This document shows, in pieces, positions 22,367 to 33,881 of a stretch of DNA of 64,000 nt. The first letter of the stretch is position 1. Every line of letters begins with the position of its first letter. Both the position numbers and the translations under genes were made by a program. This stretch comes from Carya illinoinensis (taxonomy: Eukaryota; Streptophyta; Magnoliopsida; Fagales; Juglandaceae): assembly GCF_018687715.1 (NCBI RefSeq), contig NC_056758.1:41862467-41926466 (forward strand), read 5' to 3'. Under the pieces are notes generated by a model. The model was not told where the DNA came from, did no database searches, and saw nothing but the letters and a program-made list of their open reading frames with translations.

Positions 22367-22826
22367 GTCTAGGAGAACTTGGAAGCCAAATATCCAGGAG
22401 AAGCGGCTCTTCAGTTACATTTTAGATTTTAGACCGCCATATCTGAGTTAAGTCGCCACTCATGCCCTGCGCCGCTAATGAATACCTGCTGAAAACTCCT
22501 TGCCAAAAGATGGACACAGAAATGGGCCTATTCTGAAAAGCTAATATTGAGAAGCTGTACGAAGAGCTTGGGAAGATGGAAGTTGTTTTGTTTTCACCAG
22601 AGGATGAAGCCAAGTTCGAACGGGGTTTTAAAGATCTGGAACTAGCTGACAGGGCAGCTTGTAGGGAAGCGTGGAGACGGATGTACAGTTGGGTCAGACA
22701 AACGGAGGCAGATTGAGGAAGGACAAATTAATAGAAGGCCGCGAAGTGATTGATAGGGAAGCTGAAAGAATAGTGGATGGAAGCTCACATGGTGATTTTC
22801 CTGAGCTGTTGGTTGCAAACTCCTAA
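22367..22826 (+). pseudogene. Mitochondrial ribosomal protein bL28 exon 2, broken
   Basis: Opens with RRTWKPNIQEKRLFSYILD, the expected continuation of bL28m. It is then damaged by an 8-bp local duplication (TTTTAGAT), small frameshifts, a deletion of about ten codons before EYLLKTP, and in-frame stops. Reading resumes with KLYEELGKMEVV, SPEDEAKFERGFKDLEL, REAWRRMYSW and, in a third frame, EVIDREAERIVDGSSHGDF and PELLVANS. The density of lesions shows a dead gene. A functional copy should exist elsewhere in the genome. Confidence 0.85.
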
Positions 22827-23838
22827 GTTCGGCCTGTTCTCGATCAGCTTCAAAATTTTGCTGGCCAACGTCTTCTCGAAAGTTTGATTCTCTTTTAAGT
22901 TTGTTTTTGGAAGTAGTACTGCTTGCATTATAAGGGCTGAGGGACCAAAACCGTTTTGGTATGGCAACTAGCAAGCAAGGATGGGTTTGAATTTTCGGAA
23001 ATCTTGAATACTGCTTTCTCCCTGTACACCTGAAACGACGTGATGGTGAATAGGTTTTCCATTCAATCCCAATAGTTCATGAATGAACAGAATAAAAAAG
23101 TCGCAAGGATTTTGTTATTACCAGAGTAATTTCTCATTAACATACAAGGGTTTGGCTTACCTCCAGTGCGGGGCATTAACATGACATCTTCTGTTCTAAT
23201 AACTAAGCATTGACACGAGTATTTTCTTCCAACAAACGGTGAAGATTCAAACTTTTTCAAGCATCTGTCTTGACTTTTGTATTGCCATAACCCTACAACC
23301 ATATATTTTAGGAGGAGAGTTGCTTTCTTTCCAGGTTGGGCAACGTCGACGCGCGTACGTGCTATGGTATTTATTACGTTCACACAATGAACTTAACTAC
23401 GAGTTTACTTTTTCTCGAGAGAGGAAATAATATTGGAAAAGCCCGGTGACGCAATCCTAGTGAACGAAGCACCCGAAGATGAAGGTGTGGGCGAGATCAA
23501 GATCAAGTAATTGTGACTTTACTTTACGTACAGTTTGGGAATTAATAAATGACAGTCAAGATGTTGATGCCATGCCTCCCAAGTCATCCGCCAGTTCCCT
23601 ACCATGTTCTTCCATGAAACTCCAACGTAAAAATATATAGGCTTATTAATTAAGCTTCACTCGCTGATCCAATTCCAAACACGCTTTCTAGCTAGTCTTT
23701 TACTTCTAACGAAACATACATATATATAGTATCTTGTCCAAGAATCCACGATCACTTTGCCTATAAAAAACCTTAATATCCACATATAGTTGCATCAAAG
23801 TTTCATTTCAGCCAAAAAAAAAAAGAAAGAAAACAAAA
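22827..23838. other. Spacer between the bL28m pseudogene and the DUF761 gene
   Basis: No gene supported. A 106-codon antisense frame at 23063-23383 has no motif I recognise. The last 80 bp form the promoter and leader of the DUF761 gene. Confidence 0.45.
23762..23768 (+). promoter_or_regulatory. TATA box of the DUF761 gene
   Basis: TATAAAA 71 bp before the start codon, leaving a short A-rich leader. Confidence 0.6.
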
Positions 23839-24201
23839 ATGGGTAGAGATCAGAGCTGGCTAGTACTGCCGGCGTGCGGCCGCCTGAAGAAGGCAGTGAG
23901 AAAATTAAAATTTTTTATTAGGTTAAACCTGAGGCGACTGCGTTTAGATTCCATTTTGGGTTGTACTTCTAATAGAGTACGAAGGTTGAGTTTTAATGAT
24001 CGATGGGGCTTGCTGCATGGACGTTGTTGCATCGAAGTGATCGACGAAGACGAAAAGTCCGATGGAAATTGTTCGGTGATAGGGGTTCAACGAGCTACAC
24101 CATGTTTTGCTTCCGATGATGATATCGATGGCAGAGCGGAGATTTTTATTGCAAATTTTCGTCGCCACCTTCGTTTAGAAAGACAGGTTTCTTTGGAGTA
24201 A
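23839..24201 (+). CDS. Small DUF761 domain protein (cotton-fibre-expressed-like)
   Basis: 120 residues, intronless. The N-terminus is basic and hydrophobic (GRLKKAVRKLKFFIRLNLRR), followed by LDSILG and RRLSFNDRWGL. The C-terminus IDGRAEIFIANF then RRHLRLERQVSLE matches the DUF761 tail. Many DUF761 proteins pair this tail with an N-terminal membrane-associated region; here the protein is reduced to the short form. The family is linked to growth and stress responses, without a known biochemical activity. The start follows an A-rich leader and a TATAAAA box. No lesion. Confidence 0.8.
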   Translation: MGRDQSWLVLPACGRLKKAVRKLKFFIRLNLRRLRLDSILGCTSNRVRRLSFNDRWGLLHGRCCIEVIDEDEKSDGNCSVIGVQRATPCFASDDDIDGRAEIFIANFRRHLRLERQVSLE

Positions 24202-25331
24202 ACGTGTTACGTCCTCATGAAATCAATTGGTCGTTTTGAAGTTTTGTCTGTCAATTTTGGTTTAAATTAATTAAATAAGGTTGTGGATATATAGGATTTT
24301 GGGATATTGTACGACGTCGTCGTTGATATATATTCGGATGATCTGAAGAAGTTGGAAATATTTAATTACTGTCGAATGTTTCCGGTGATGGAGCAAAACC
24401 TGGATTGTATTATACCGTATATAGTTTGAACTGCATGTTTTTTTCTTTTGCAGTGTGAATATATATATATATATATTATATAATTAAGCTGCGAGCTGGA
24501 CGAATATTGAAAATATTATTTATTACATTCTCGTTGCACTTTTATTAATACTGTACGACGATGTAAAATTAATCTTATTATTTTAAAAATAAAGATTGAT
24601 TTTTTTTTTTAATTTCTAAAATCGAAAATCCCTATAGCCCATCATGTTAGTCCTTAATATTGGGAGTAATTAGTCAGATAATTAGACAAAGAATAGTACT
24701 AGCTGTTAGGAGCCCAGGAAGAAAAATTAAACACCAAGAAGCAGCATGAAGTGATAATTAGCTTATTAGCTGTAAGGCAAGACATACATATATATAGACA
24801 TGGAGTGCAGTACCCAAAAAGAATACATGACCTTCTTAAAGGCATGATCATGATCATTTCAATTTAACAAATTATTACATGGTAAGTCAATGCCATTGAT
24901 CAATATATATGCTTAATTTGCAACTGCTGATCGATCATGACATGATTCATATCAAAATGGAAAACATGAGTAATAAGGTAAAAACAAAATAAAAGCACAT
25001 GATTCGTACTCTAATTAAAATGCATGCAGTATAATACAACAATTTACCAGTACTGCATGGGGAAAGGAATACGCATAGGCCAGCAACCTTGATCCCCGTC
25101 CGGTCCATACCATGTGGTTAATTTATTAGATAGATTCATGTCCATATCTAAGAACAACTTCTTCTGATCTTCACTCCAATTTTTTTTTCCCTTAATTTTT
25201 CTGTCACACTCTGCGATCGCAAGCATTGCATATGTGTTTGTGTTAGTCAAATCTCATAGTACGTAGGTATTGCAGTTTAATTATGTCAAACCGATTGATG
25301 AAGGAGAATTCACATATATATAATGTCGGTT
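24202..25331. other. Spacer between DUF761 and calmodulin-binding genes
   Basis: 3' UTR of the DUF761 gene, AT repeats near 24460, and the 3' flank of the minus-strand gene. A 68-codon minus frame (25044-25250) is unrecognised, and I do not call it a gene. Confidence 0.45.
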
Positions 25332-26687
25332 TCATTTGGATGAGGCAGCTTCTTTATCTATGACTGTCTCAAATGCCCCAACCAGTGCTCTCACTTTGTT
25401 CTTCCTCTTCTCCAAAAGCTTGCTCGCCGTCTCCTCAATCACGTCATTATATGCCTGAGGTTCTTTCTTACCCTGTCCGACTTGGCGATTCGACGATGCC
25501 GTACTCGCTGCTACCACTGGCTTTGTTTCTTCTACTCCACCCCCAAGTACATCTTCTCCTTCCTTGGAATTAAGCCCTTCGCTTCCTCCATCCTTCCCTT
25601 CCTTCTCGTCCACCGAGTTGTCCTCAATATTCTTGTTTTCAACGCCAGAATCTTTGTCTTCGGTATCCTCATCTTCTCCTTTAATATCTTCTTTGACCTC
25701 ATGAATTCTTGTCTCACTTGCCACAGTACTCTCTTCTTGGAGACTCTCATTGCTTTCATCTTTGCTTCCATTATCCACTTCTCCTTCGGGTGGATTCTCA
25801 GCCTTTTCTTCTGGTATTTTATCTCCAGCTTCTTCAATCTGAGCATCCAAATCTGTACTCATTTCTTCCGAAACTTCTGGGATGTTACAAGACTCGAGTT
25901 TCTCATCATCTTCTCCATTATTGACCTCAGTGTCTGCAACATCAGTTTGCTGATCATTTTCGCATTTTGGTACTTCAGAAGCACCCTCACCTGCACCCTC
26001 ACCTTCCACATTTACAACTTCCTCAACCTCGCGAACCAAAAAATCTCCAATATCGTCTTCCACACTTTGATGACTTAACGAGTCCGACGTTGTATCGACA
26101 TTCTTGGGAGCTTCTGTTGAAACGGAAGCATGAATTTCCTTCTTAGCGACAGGGTTCGTGCTCTTCTTCGTGGTCTTTGCATGGGAAGCCTGTGGTCTTC
26201 CAGCCCTGAATGTCGTTTTTGGAGTCCTCTCCCCGGGGGGTTCCAGAGAAGTGGCAGTGCTTCTAGGTGAAAAAGAAGTAGAACGAACGGTTAGATTTCT
26301 GACTCGAGGGCCCGGGGAGACAAGTGCACTACGCAGTCTGGAATCCGATTGTGGCTTGTCAAAGGATCTTCTTCTGATGTAAGTGGGAGTGGCCTTCTGT
26401 TGGGTGTCTTCAGGGCCAGATTTCTTGATCACGTACTTGAAAGACTCGCTGCGTGTGCTCGTTGTAGGCTTGAGGTAGCTTGGGACTTGTTTTTTATCAG
26501 TTGTAGACGAAGAAGCAGCTTTATGATGTGTAGAACTTGTAGTAGTGGCTGTATTGGCACGACTTTTGGTGGTGGTGGTGGCGGCGGCGGCAGCAGCAGC
26601 AGAGGCGGTTCGAGAATTTGAAGAGACTGCAGTCCTCTTCTCCTTCCCAAGAGTACTGCTACCAAGTTTTCCTCTCGTAGTTGCCAT
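25332..26687 (-). CDS. Plant calmodulin-binding-domain protein
   Basis: 451 residues in one coding exon from the first ATG (MATTRGKLGSSTLGKEKRT). The N-terminal third is basic and Ser/Thr/Ala-rich with a poly-Ala run encoded by GCC/GCT repeats (about residues 27-35). The middle third is strongly acidic (Glu/Asp, low complexity, probably disordered). The C-terminus (YNDVIEETASKLLEKRKN then KVRALVGAFETVIDKE) is the plant CaM-binding domain, an amphipathic basic helix. Members bind calmodulin in a Ca2+-dependent way. Arabidopsis relatives as I recall are At5g10660/At5g10680. A GTACGC donor at 27267 and TGCAG acceptor near 26741 suggest a 5' UTR intron. Confidence 0.85.
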   Translation of the reverse strand: MATTRGKLGSSTLGKEKRTAVSSNSRTASAAAAAAATTTTKSRANTATTTSSTHHKAASSSTTDKKQVPSYLKPTTSTRSESFKYVIKKSGPEDTQQKATPTYIRRRSFDKPQSDSRLRSALVSPGPRVRNLTVRSTSFSPRSTATSLEPPGERTPKTTFRAGRPQASHAKTTKKSTNPVAKKEIHASVSTEAPKNVDTTSDSLSHQSVEDDIGDFLVREVEEVVNVEGEGAGEGASEVPKCENDQQTDVADTEVNNGEDDEKLESCNIPEVSEEMSTDLDAQIEEAGDKIPEEKAENPPEGEVDNGSKDESNESLQEESTVASETRIHEVKEDIKGEDEDTEDKDSGVENKNIEDNSVDEKEGKDGGSEGLNSKEGEDVLGGGVEETKPVVAASTASSNRQVGQGKKEPQAYNDVIEETASKLLEKRKNKVRALVGAFETVIDKEAASSK

Positions 26688-29600
26688 ATATTTTAGGTTG
26701 TATATATTCACCAAATAAAAATGTAGAAAAAATGCTGCATTTTCAAATTAAAGAGCAATGGGTAAGCGCAATTGATTCTACGTACATCACGATCTTGTTT
26801 TGTTATCACGTAATTAAATCATCCCAAGAGTTCGAGCTTATGAGGAAAAAAAAATCATTTGAACATGTTGATCATCAAGCAATGCATGGATTATTGCTAA
26901 CATTAATTCAACTTTTGCATTTTTTATCTCGACACCGCCCCCTACAAATCGTGTACGTACATATAGCTGCTTCCCCTCCCCAGCTAATATAAATCGATTT
27001 GGCAACATTTTGAAAATTAAAGTTTAGGTTACGTACTTTTTCTATAGCAAACTTTACTAGCCGAAAGATACGAATTTGACTGGAAAAAATTATCAAAATA
27101 TTCATGATTTAAATGCTAAAAGAAATACCAATAGCTAGAGATCGATCATCAGATACTATATATATATATAATTTGTGGCATTAAAAGCAAAGTCATGGAA
27201 GTGTAAATTTACGGGAACAAAAAGAGAGAAAGAGAGGGTACTGCTTAAAAGACGCGGTAGCGTACCTTTATGAAATTAGAAGATTCATGCATGGAAGAAA
27301 GAGTAAATGATTATTAAATATGGGAACAAACTAAAAGATAGAAAATGCTTTGAAAGACGGATTTATGAAGGAAAAGAAACGAAAGGACGATGAGAGAGAA
27401 ACGAATTAGGTGTTCGGATTGATAAATTAAGAAGCGCGAATTGCGTTATAACACAAGGAGTGGTGCTACGGTAATACTGGCGAATTAGGTGTCTGAGGCC
27501 ACCAAATCAAAACCAAATTCTGTTCGCAAAACCAGTGGTGATCATCTATAATTGACTTTTTCTAAAGGAAAATTAAAAAAAAAAAAAAAATTAATATATT
27601 TATTTTAATTTCTTTGCATGGGACCAACCTAACAGCTATAGGCTATCTTTGCTTCAAACTCTGATCATCTTTGCCGGCCAGTTGCGTCAACCACGCACGT
27701 ATGCATGCATGGATATATACCGGCCCTTATGAAGCGCTAGCTTATATATCTTTGTAGACTGAAAGAAATTGCATGGAGCATTGGAATTTTCGGGTGGGAA
27801 TGTTGTCGATCTGGCATTAATAGATGATCATCATCATAAAGTAGAGCTGTCCAATTAATATATATATATAAAAGAGTTATACGGCTTAATTTGCATCAAT
27901 TGATGATCATCAAATTCATCTGATTTTATGATCATGACAACAATTTATTTATTATAATTGAGTAAAATAAAAGGCTAACTTTATCAAATTATGAGTACAA
28001 TTGATCTTAGCATGGCTTTAATAATTAGAATGAAAGGATGCTGTCTCCCAATGTTAATAATTTAATTGGAATAGTACTGGACAACATGTTGCTGGCTGGT
28101 GTGTGTAGGCTTTGCATAAACGACACGTCATTTTTAGAAACAATTAAGTTAGCTAGCTGCCTTTATTAAAGATCGAGTACTTGTGGCCTAAACGACACGT
28201 CATGATCTTGAAATATGACCTGTACATACATTCTTTACTTCTATAATTAACTTGCGAATAATGTCGAGTAGTTTACGTCATACCATTATATATATATATA
28301 TATATATATGGTTAATGCTTTGTTGCCTTTCTTTGCTGGTCCTTCGTTTCTTCATAACATATAATAAAAATAGTTTCAAGCTTATCTGTTTTTGGCTTGC
28401 AAACGACAAACTGTATTCCAATTTCCAACCACATGAACTGCATGCTTCGAGTGGTGGCCGGCCGGCCGGAGCTTCAGTACCCTCTCTCCATTTCACACCT
28501 TCCAATTAATTACATCATGCCCTTTGTCAAATTAATTAATTAAAAGTTCTTTGATTTTGGTTGCTTAATTTCCTCTGTGAAAATATTTTTCCCCTTAGGT
28601 TTTATTTTTAAACGGGTCAAATTCTAAGGATGTAACATATTCCAGCTTCGGTTTCGTGGGTTACAATGTCCATATTCTACGGGCTTTCGGTATATATTTA
28701 TTATTATTATTATTATTAGAAAGGATATAAGGGACCCACGTAGACAAATACATGGATTAAATTAAATTATTATTAATATATATAGTTAGGGTTTCAATTA
28801 TTTTAGTCATTAACTTTATACTATGATCATTATAACATCCTTTTCTTTTCTTTTTTTAAAATAAATTTTCTAGTAGATCGCTTCTTATTATCAACAAAAA
28901 ATCACTTTAGTCTCAAGTAACCGTACAAACCAACTACCTTTCCCTTTGAAACATGTTCGTGCTATTAGAAATATTTTAATCATAAAAGAATTAACTCATA
29001 AATTATAAAATTATTTTTATTATAAATTAAGTAAATCTGATATATTATATAAAATTATATAAGTTTGTAGATTTTTTTTATAAGTTTTTTTTTTTTTTGG
29101 GCGGTACCACATCTCATATGATTTTTTTTTTTTTTTTTTATATAGAATTTTTTTAAAAATTTATAACAATTTATTGTTTTTCTTTTTTTGAGCCAATACA
29201 GTGCATTTTCTTTTGATTTTAGCTTGCCAGTTTGCCTTGCTCTTAATTAAGAAGATATCGTAAAACTCATCAAATCATGTATCATTGATCACAGACTGCA
29301 GAACAGACGTGGACCATGCAAGTTGGTAGGGAAAAGAATTGTTTTCGAGCTTTCCTTGGGAAGATAGATAACGAAGCCCTTTGTTTGCCATGGGAGCAAG
29401 CAAGTTGATCCTGATCTTTACCCTCTTTCCAAAAAAAAGGAATCCCCTCAATATCTTGCACGTACGATTGTGTTTCCTTTTCAAAAAATCTCAATGCCTT
29501 AAATGGAAGCAATAGCTTGTGCTTCAACAAGGTTTAGAATTTAGAACCCTTTTAGAATTCCGCATGCTTCGCTAATTGCCAACTACTCTAATTCGTATTA

Positions 29601-29894
29601 GAGAACCAAATCATTCATAAAAAACCTTAACTTCCCATCAAAGATACTCATGCCTCCTTCGAACTACTCTTTTTTCTTCCCACTTAGTTACTTCGTACGT
29701 CATATTACTTATTTTAGCAAACTTGATGTCCACGTACTTACGTATCCCATCACAAGACTCAAGAGGAGGGAGGATGAAGATTCCCCCACCCTCCACGTTG
29801 GATGGTATATCTAGGTTTTTCTTCACTGATCGATCGAGAATTTATGTCTGGTTTCTAAAATATGATTCATCGATCTTTGATTTTTTGGTTAATA

Positions 29895-29959
<65 letters not shown>
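29895..29959. repeat. (ATT)n microsatellite
   Basis: About 21 uninterrupted ATT/TAT units. It creates a spurious poly-Leu reading frame. Confidence 0.9.
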
Positions 29960-29960
<1 letters not shown>

Positions 29961-30096
29961 GTTGGCAGCCATATTGTTTGAAGTGCTAAATGAATAAATG
30001 AAATAAAAGGTATATGTTATAGAATATATTCATAATATTCTCGTATGAATAATAATATGAAAAATTTTATTCATCAACAATTTTCTTAGAGCATTG

Positions 30097-30202
30097 CTAC
30101 ACAGCAGTCTCACACCCAACACATCAGTGTAAAATAATAGAGGATAAAATAGTAAATTTATTTTTTTTCCATGGTGTGAAAAAGTGTGAGGCTGCTGTGT
30201 AG
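30097..30202. mobile_element. 106-bp MITE with 19-bp inverted ends
   Basis: CTACACAGCAGTCTCACAC (30097-30115) and its inverse (30184-30202) match at 18 of 19 positions around a 68-bp A/T-rich centre. Too short for any coding capacity; a classic MITE or foldback element. No convincing target duplication. Confidence 0.7.
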
Positions 30203-30232
30203 ATTTATTCATTTTCTTATCATCCTTTCGTC

Positions 30233-30325
30233 ATTCCATGATGTGGTATTATATGATAAGTTCATAAGTGAAATATAATAAATAAATAGTTTTCAATTAT
30301 CTAATATCACATTATGGGATAATGA
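30233..30325. mobile_element. Foldback A/T-rich element
   Basis: ATGATGTGGTATTATATGAT is mirrored by TATCTAATATCACATTATGG about 60 bp further on, giving an imperfect hairpin typical of tiny A/T-rich MITEs. Confidence 0.5.
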
Positions 30326-31377
30326 GTAGTATTACTATAATAATATTTAGTCTATATTTAGTTTATTATATAAATTAATCAATCAGTATCAATTAATATC
30401 AATGATTTATTGTATTTAACTTATTTATTTAGAATACACTTTCTGCAAAATACAATAATGGGAAATGAAGCAATATGATATCATGCCATGCCATAAAGCT
30501 GTCTAGTAGCTTACTAAAACAATAGAAAAATATAAGATGAAAGAGATGCAGGGAGGCATGCAAGGAAAATGTATTTGTAATCAACATCAGAAATGATTCA
30601 GATCAGGAGCTGTTTTCTATATCTTAATAATTATGTGATAGTTTTGGTGTCTTCATGAATTGTTCATTGAAAACTGATCATATATCTCTGAGGTCAACAA
30701 TACATGATTGAGCATTCTATGATCTGGGTTTTGTTTTTTGTTTTTTCGTCTGAAAATTCTATCAATTAGTAGTACTGTTCTGGACAGATTGTATTTAAGA
30801 TCATTAATTAGACCTGCGGATCGAGGAGCCACCCACCTGGATTGCTCGTTGCAACATTAAAACTAACAATGAATAAGGGTAATAAATCTAATTAAAAGTT
30901 GAAGATTGAACACCAAAATTGTCAGAAGTGCGGCTGATCATAATAATTAAAGTTAAAACCATGAGAAGATAGCTAAAGGAGACCATGAGATTGAGAGGCA
31001 ATATTGCAAGGAAACGTCCCAATCAAAATCAGAAATGACACTGATTGGTTGGTTGGTTGTTATCTTAATTTTATGATGCCTTTGGTGACCTCACTGAGAA
31101 ATTTTAGATTTTAAATATAAAAATATTCATTTTTTTAATATATAACAATTATTATTATTATATATATATAAAATGATATTTATAGTTATTGTGTGGAAGC
31201 AATCACTATATGTTAATTATTATAATAACTATTTTGAATTTTTAATATAATATATATAATTTCCAATAGTAAAGAATTTAATATTAATTGAAAAATCCAA
31301 AGAATGCTAATCTTTCTTTCTGTATTTTTATTTGTATCTCAATTTTTTTATTAACATGTATATTAAGTTTGAGAAAT

Positions 31378-31530
31378 GATAATTATAATTTTGAGTGCGT
31401 AAGTATTATATAATTATTTTAAAAAAATAAAATAAATCTGTAATTTATATGAAAATAAATTATTTTTTTAATAATAAATTTTATTTATTTTAAAAATAAT
31501 TATACAACACTTATGCATTTTATAATTATA
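31378..31530. mobile_element. About 150-bp foldback element
   Basis: The left arm GATAATTATAATTTTGAGTG and beyond, and the complement of the right arm (ATAATTATAAAATGCATAAG), pair imperfectly over about 50 bp through TATAATTATTTT. Little lies between the arms. Confidence 0.5.
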
Positions 31531-32029
31531 TATAATAAGAGGTCTTGTTTTGTCAAAAAAAAAAAAAATTTTGATGCCCTAAAATAAAAAATGAGCAAAT
31601 CCCCACCTAATTATTTGACTTGGGGAAAACCAAAAAACCCACATTTTAATCTGAGGAACAAATAATTTTAAGGCAACTGGATCTTCAGGCGGCTTTAGGC
31701 TGACGTTGAGTTCCAGATGTGGGGCAGGATAGAAGTGATACATTCCGTCCACAGAAAGTGTTAAGAGGTTGAATATGACGTCATAAAGGCAAGCGGCCGT
31801 GGATGTTTGACCCTTCCCGAACCTCCCTACAATCGGACGGCTGATATCTCACCGAACACATTGGACGGCACAACCAGTCCACTACTCCTTGTTTTTGTAT
31901 TAGTTTCAATTGGTTACAGGGTTCTAATGGGGGCCTACCTGAAAGCACTCCTTAATAACATTAAACTTTGCTTAGCCTCGGACCTTTCACACACGTTTTT
32001 GCCTCCTTTTCCCTTCTCGCTCTAAAAAA

Positions 32030-33857
32030 AGCTGTGACTCCTCCTCCCTCTCCCTCTCCCTCTCTCTCTTTCCTTCTTTCTGGTATTCAAAGCAGAAGGA
32101 GAAGCAGGAGAATAAGAATAAGAAAAGGTGACACGAGAATTCAACCCTTTCTACGACCTTTGAATCCTATCAATAATCTTCCAATTATTTTGGTTTCCTC
32201 TGTGTTTTTGTCAATTTTTCTTTGGGCTCTTTTCCAATGAACTGTAATCAAGGTACTTATGTTTTTTTCTTTGACATGGGCTCTTTATTTTCTCTTACTT
32301 TAGTTAAAAATAAGATTATTTCTTTTTGGGAGAGTGGATTTTATTGGTTTTGTTCCCGTGCGCGTATGGTATTGGTTTTTATTGGTTTTGGTTTCTTGGG
32401 AAATATTGAAAGAGTTGTCTTTCTTCCTTCCTTTATCTTTCCCGTTAATTGGACTCTATTATGATTTTAATCAGCAACTTTTGCGTGGTTTTTTAAACGG
32501 GATTTTTTTTCCATATTCGTCTTGTGGCAAATAACTTCGCCATGGTTATTGGAAAATAGTTATTTGGGGAGCTAAAACCATAATTATTTTCCTCTTCAAT
32601 TTCTATTGGAATTTATTTTTGTGGGCTTATTCAGCTTTAGGAGCCCTGAAATCACGGAGAAAGAGTCGTTTATAAAAATAGAAAACGCGAGGATTGTGTG
32701 GAGAAGAGTTCAAGCAAAGTTTATGTCGTTAAAAAAAGGTTGAAAGAGAGCCTCTTTTTTTTGGGGTTGATAATATGGGCATGTGGCCATCTGGGTCCGA
32801 TCTTTCCTCATTTATCTGAACCTTTTAATGTTCAGAGAGTTGTCGATATGTTTGGTTCTCTCTTGATCACTCGATGTCAGAAGGTCTTCTTATATGCTAC
32901 TCCTTTGTTTCCTTCTCGGTCTCTTTTTGTTGTAAATTTGTATTTTCATTTTTGCAAGTGTAATAATGATCGCGTTTAACTTGTTAGGAAGTGGGTTTCT
33001 TCTGTTACCGTCTACTTGATTTGTTTGATGATGTTTGTGAGGCCTTTGTCTCGCAATTAACATCCAACTTTCTTTTTTCGGGATTCGTTGTTTTTTATTT
33101 TTTATTTTTTTTTAAATTTACAGCCAAAAAAGAGGTTCTTGATCTTTTTTGGTCTGACTGAATCAGCAGAAGAGTGAGGATAATGCAGGTTGAACATATT
33201 ATGCTTATTTATTTGTACTAGTGTAGAATATTCCCGTTACACTTTTATTTATGCATCCGATTTTTGTGCTTGTTGGCCTGTTGGTTTTGCTTGGCAGTTT
33301 CAATTAATTTAATTAAATTATAATTAACATATACTGCTCGCCTTGATTTCCAGTGGAGAAACAACTTTATTTACAATCTCGATGGTCAATATTTTGTTTG
33401 ATAAATTGTCAGAATAATATGTCTACCTTAGAGATTCTTGAAGCCAAACTTCTGCAAAGAAATTTATATTAGGATGGCCAAGTGTCCGTGGATCTTCAGC
33501 TCTAGGTTGGTGTGGGAAATAAGTCTTATAGGCACAGAGATAGGGATATGTTTGCAAAAGTTGCAGAAAATAAATCCCTTGTTTCACTTCATGCTGATTG
33601 GTTGAATCAATAATTTCAAGTTGGGTTCTTGTTGGAAACTTGGAAGGGTCGGGTTAAACCTCATCATGTATGAAATTAGTATTTTTTTTTAGGCATCATT
33701 CCATTAATGACAAACTACCATGGCACCTCTTTTCATCTGATGCAAACCTTTTTGTGCCAGTTTAAAGAACATCAGAAGTAATTCTGTTATTCACACTAAT
33801 ACCCAACCTGGTGGGGGTTTCAGTGATTGAAAACCTTTCATTTATGTTACATAGCAG
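32030..33857 (+). other. 5' untranslated exon and intron of the RING gene
   Basis: A CT-rich leader (about 32036-32090) is followed by a donor AAG/GTACTT at 32253. An acceptor ATAGCAG ends at 33857, 24 bp before the start codon. The 1.6-kb interval is T-rich with no coding motif, typical of a plant leader intron. Confidence 0.5.
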
Positions 33858-33881
33858 ATTTGAAGGGTGCAGATCTTATAG

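Larger units (their letters stand above)
26688..31800. other. 5-kb gene-poor spacer
   Basis: Contains the likely 5' UTR exon and promoter of the calmodulin-binding gene (to about 27450), then A/T-rich DNA with an AT repeat near 28290, a long ATT microsatellite (29895-29959) and foldback elements listed separately. Reading frames at 28252-28509 and 29275-29530 show no motif. No gene supported. Confidence 0.55.

Noticed and set aside
23063..23383. 106-codon minus frame
   Set aside because: No recognisable domain, no promoter or splice support.
25482..26078. 198-codon + frame rich in Phe/Leu/Ile
   Set aside because: Antisense shadow of the Glu/Asp-rich part of the calmodulin-binding gene.
29723..29989. 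88-codon frame ending in poly-Leu
   Set aside because: Produced by the ATT microsatellite.
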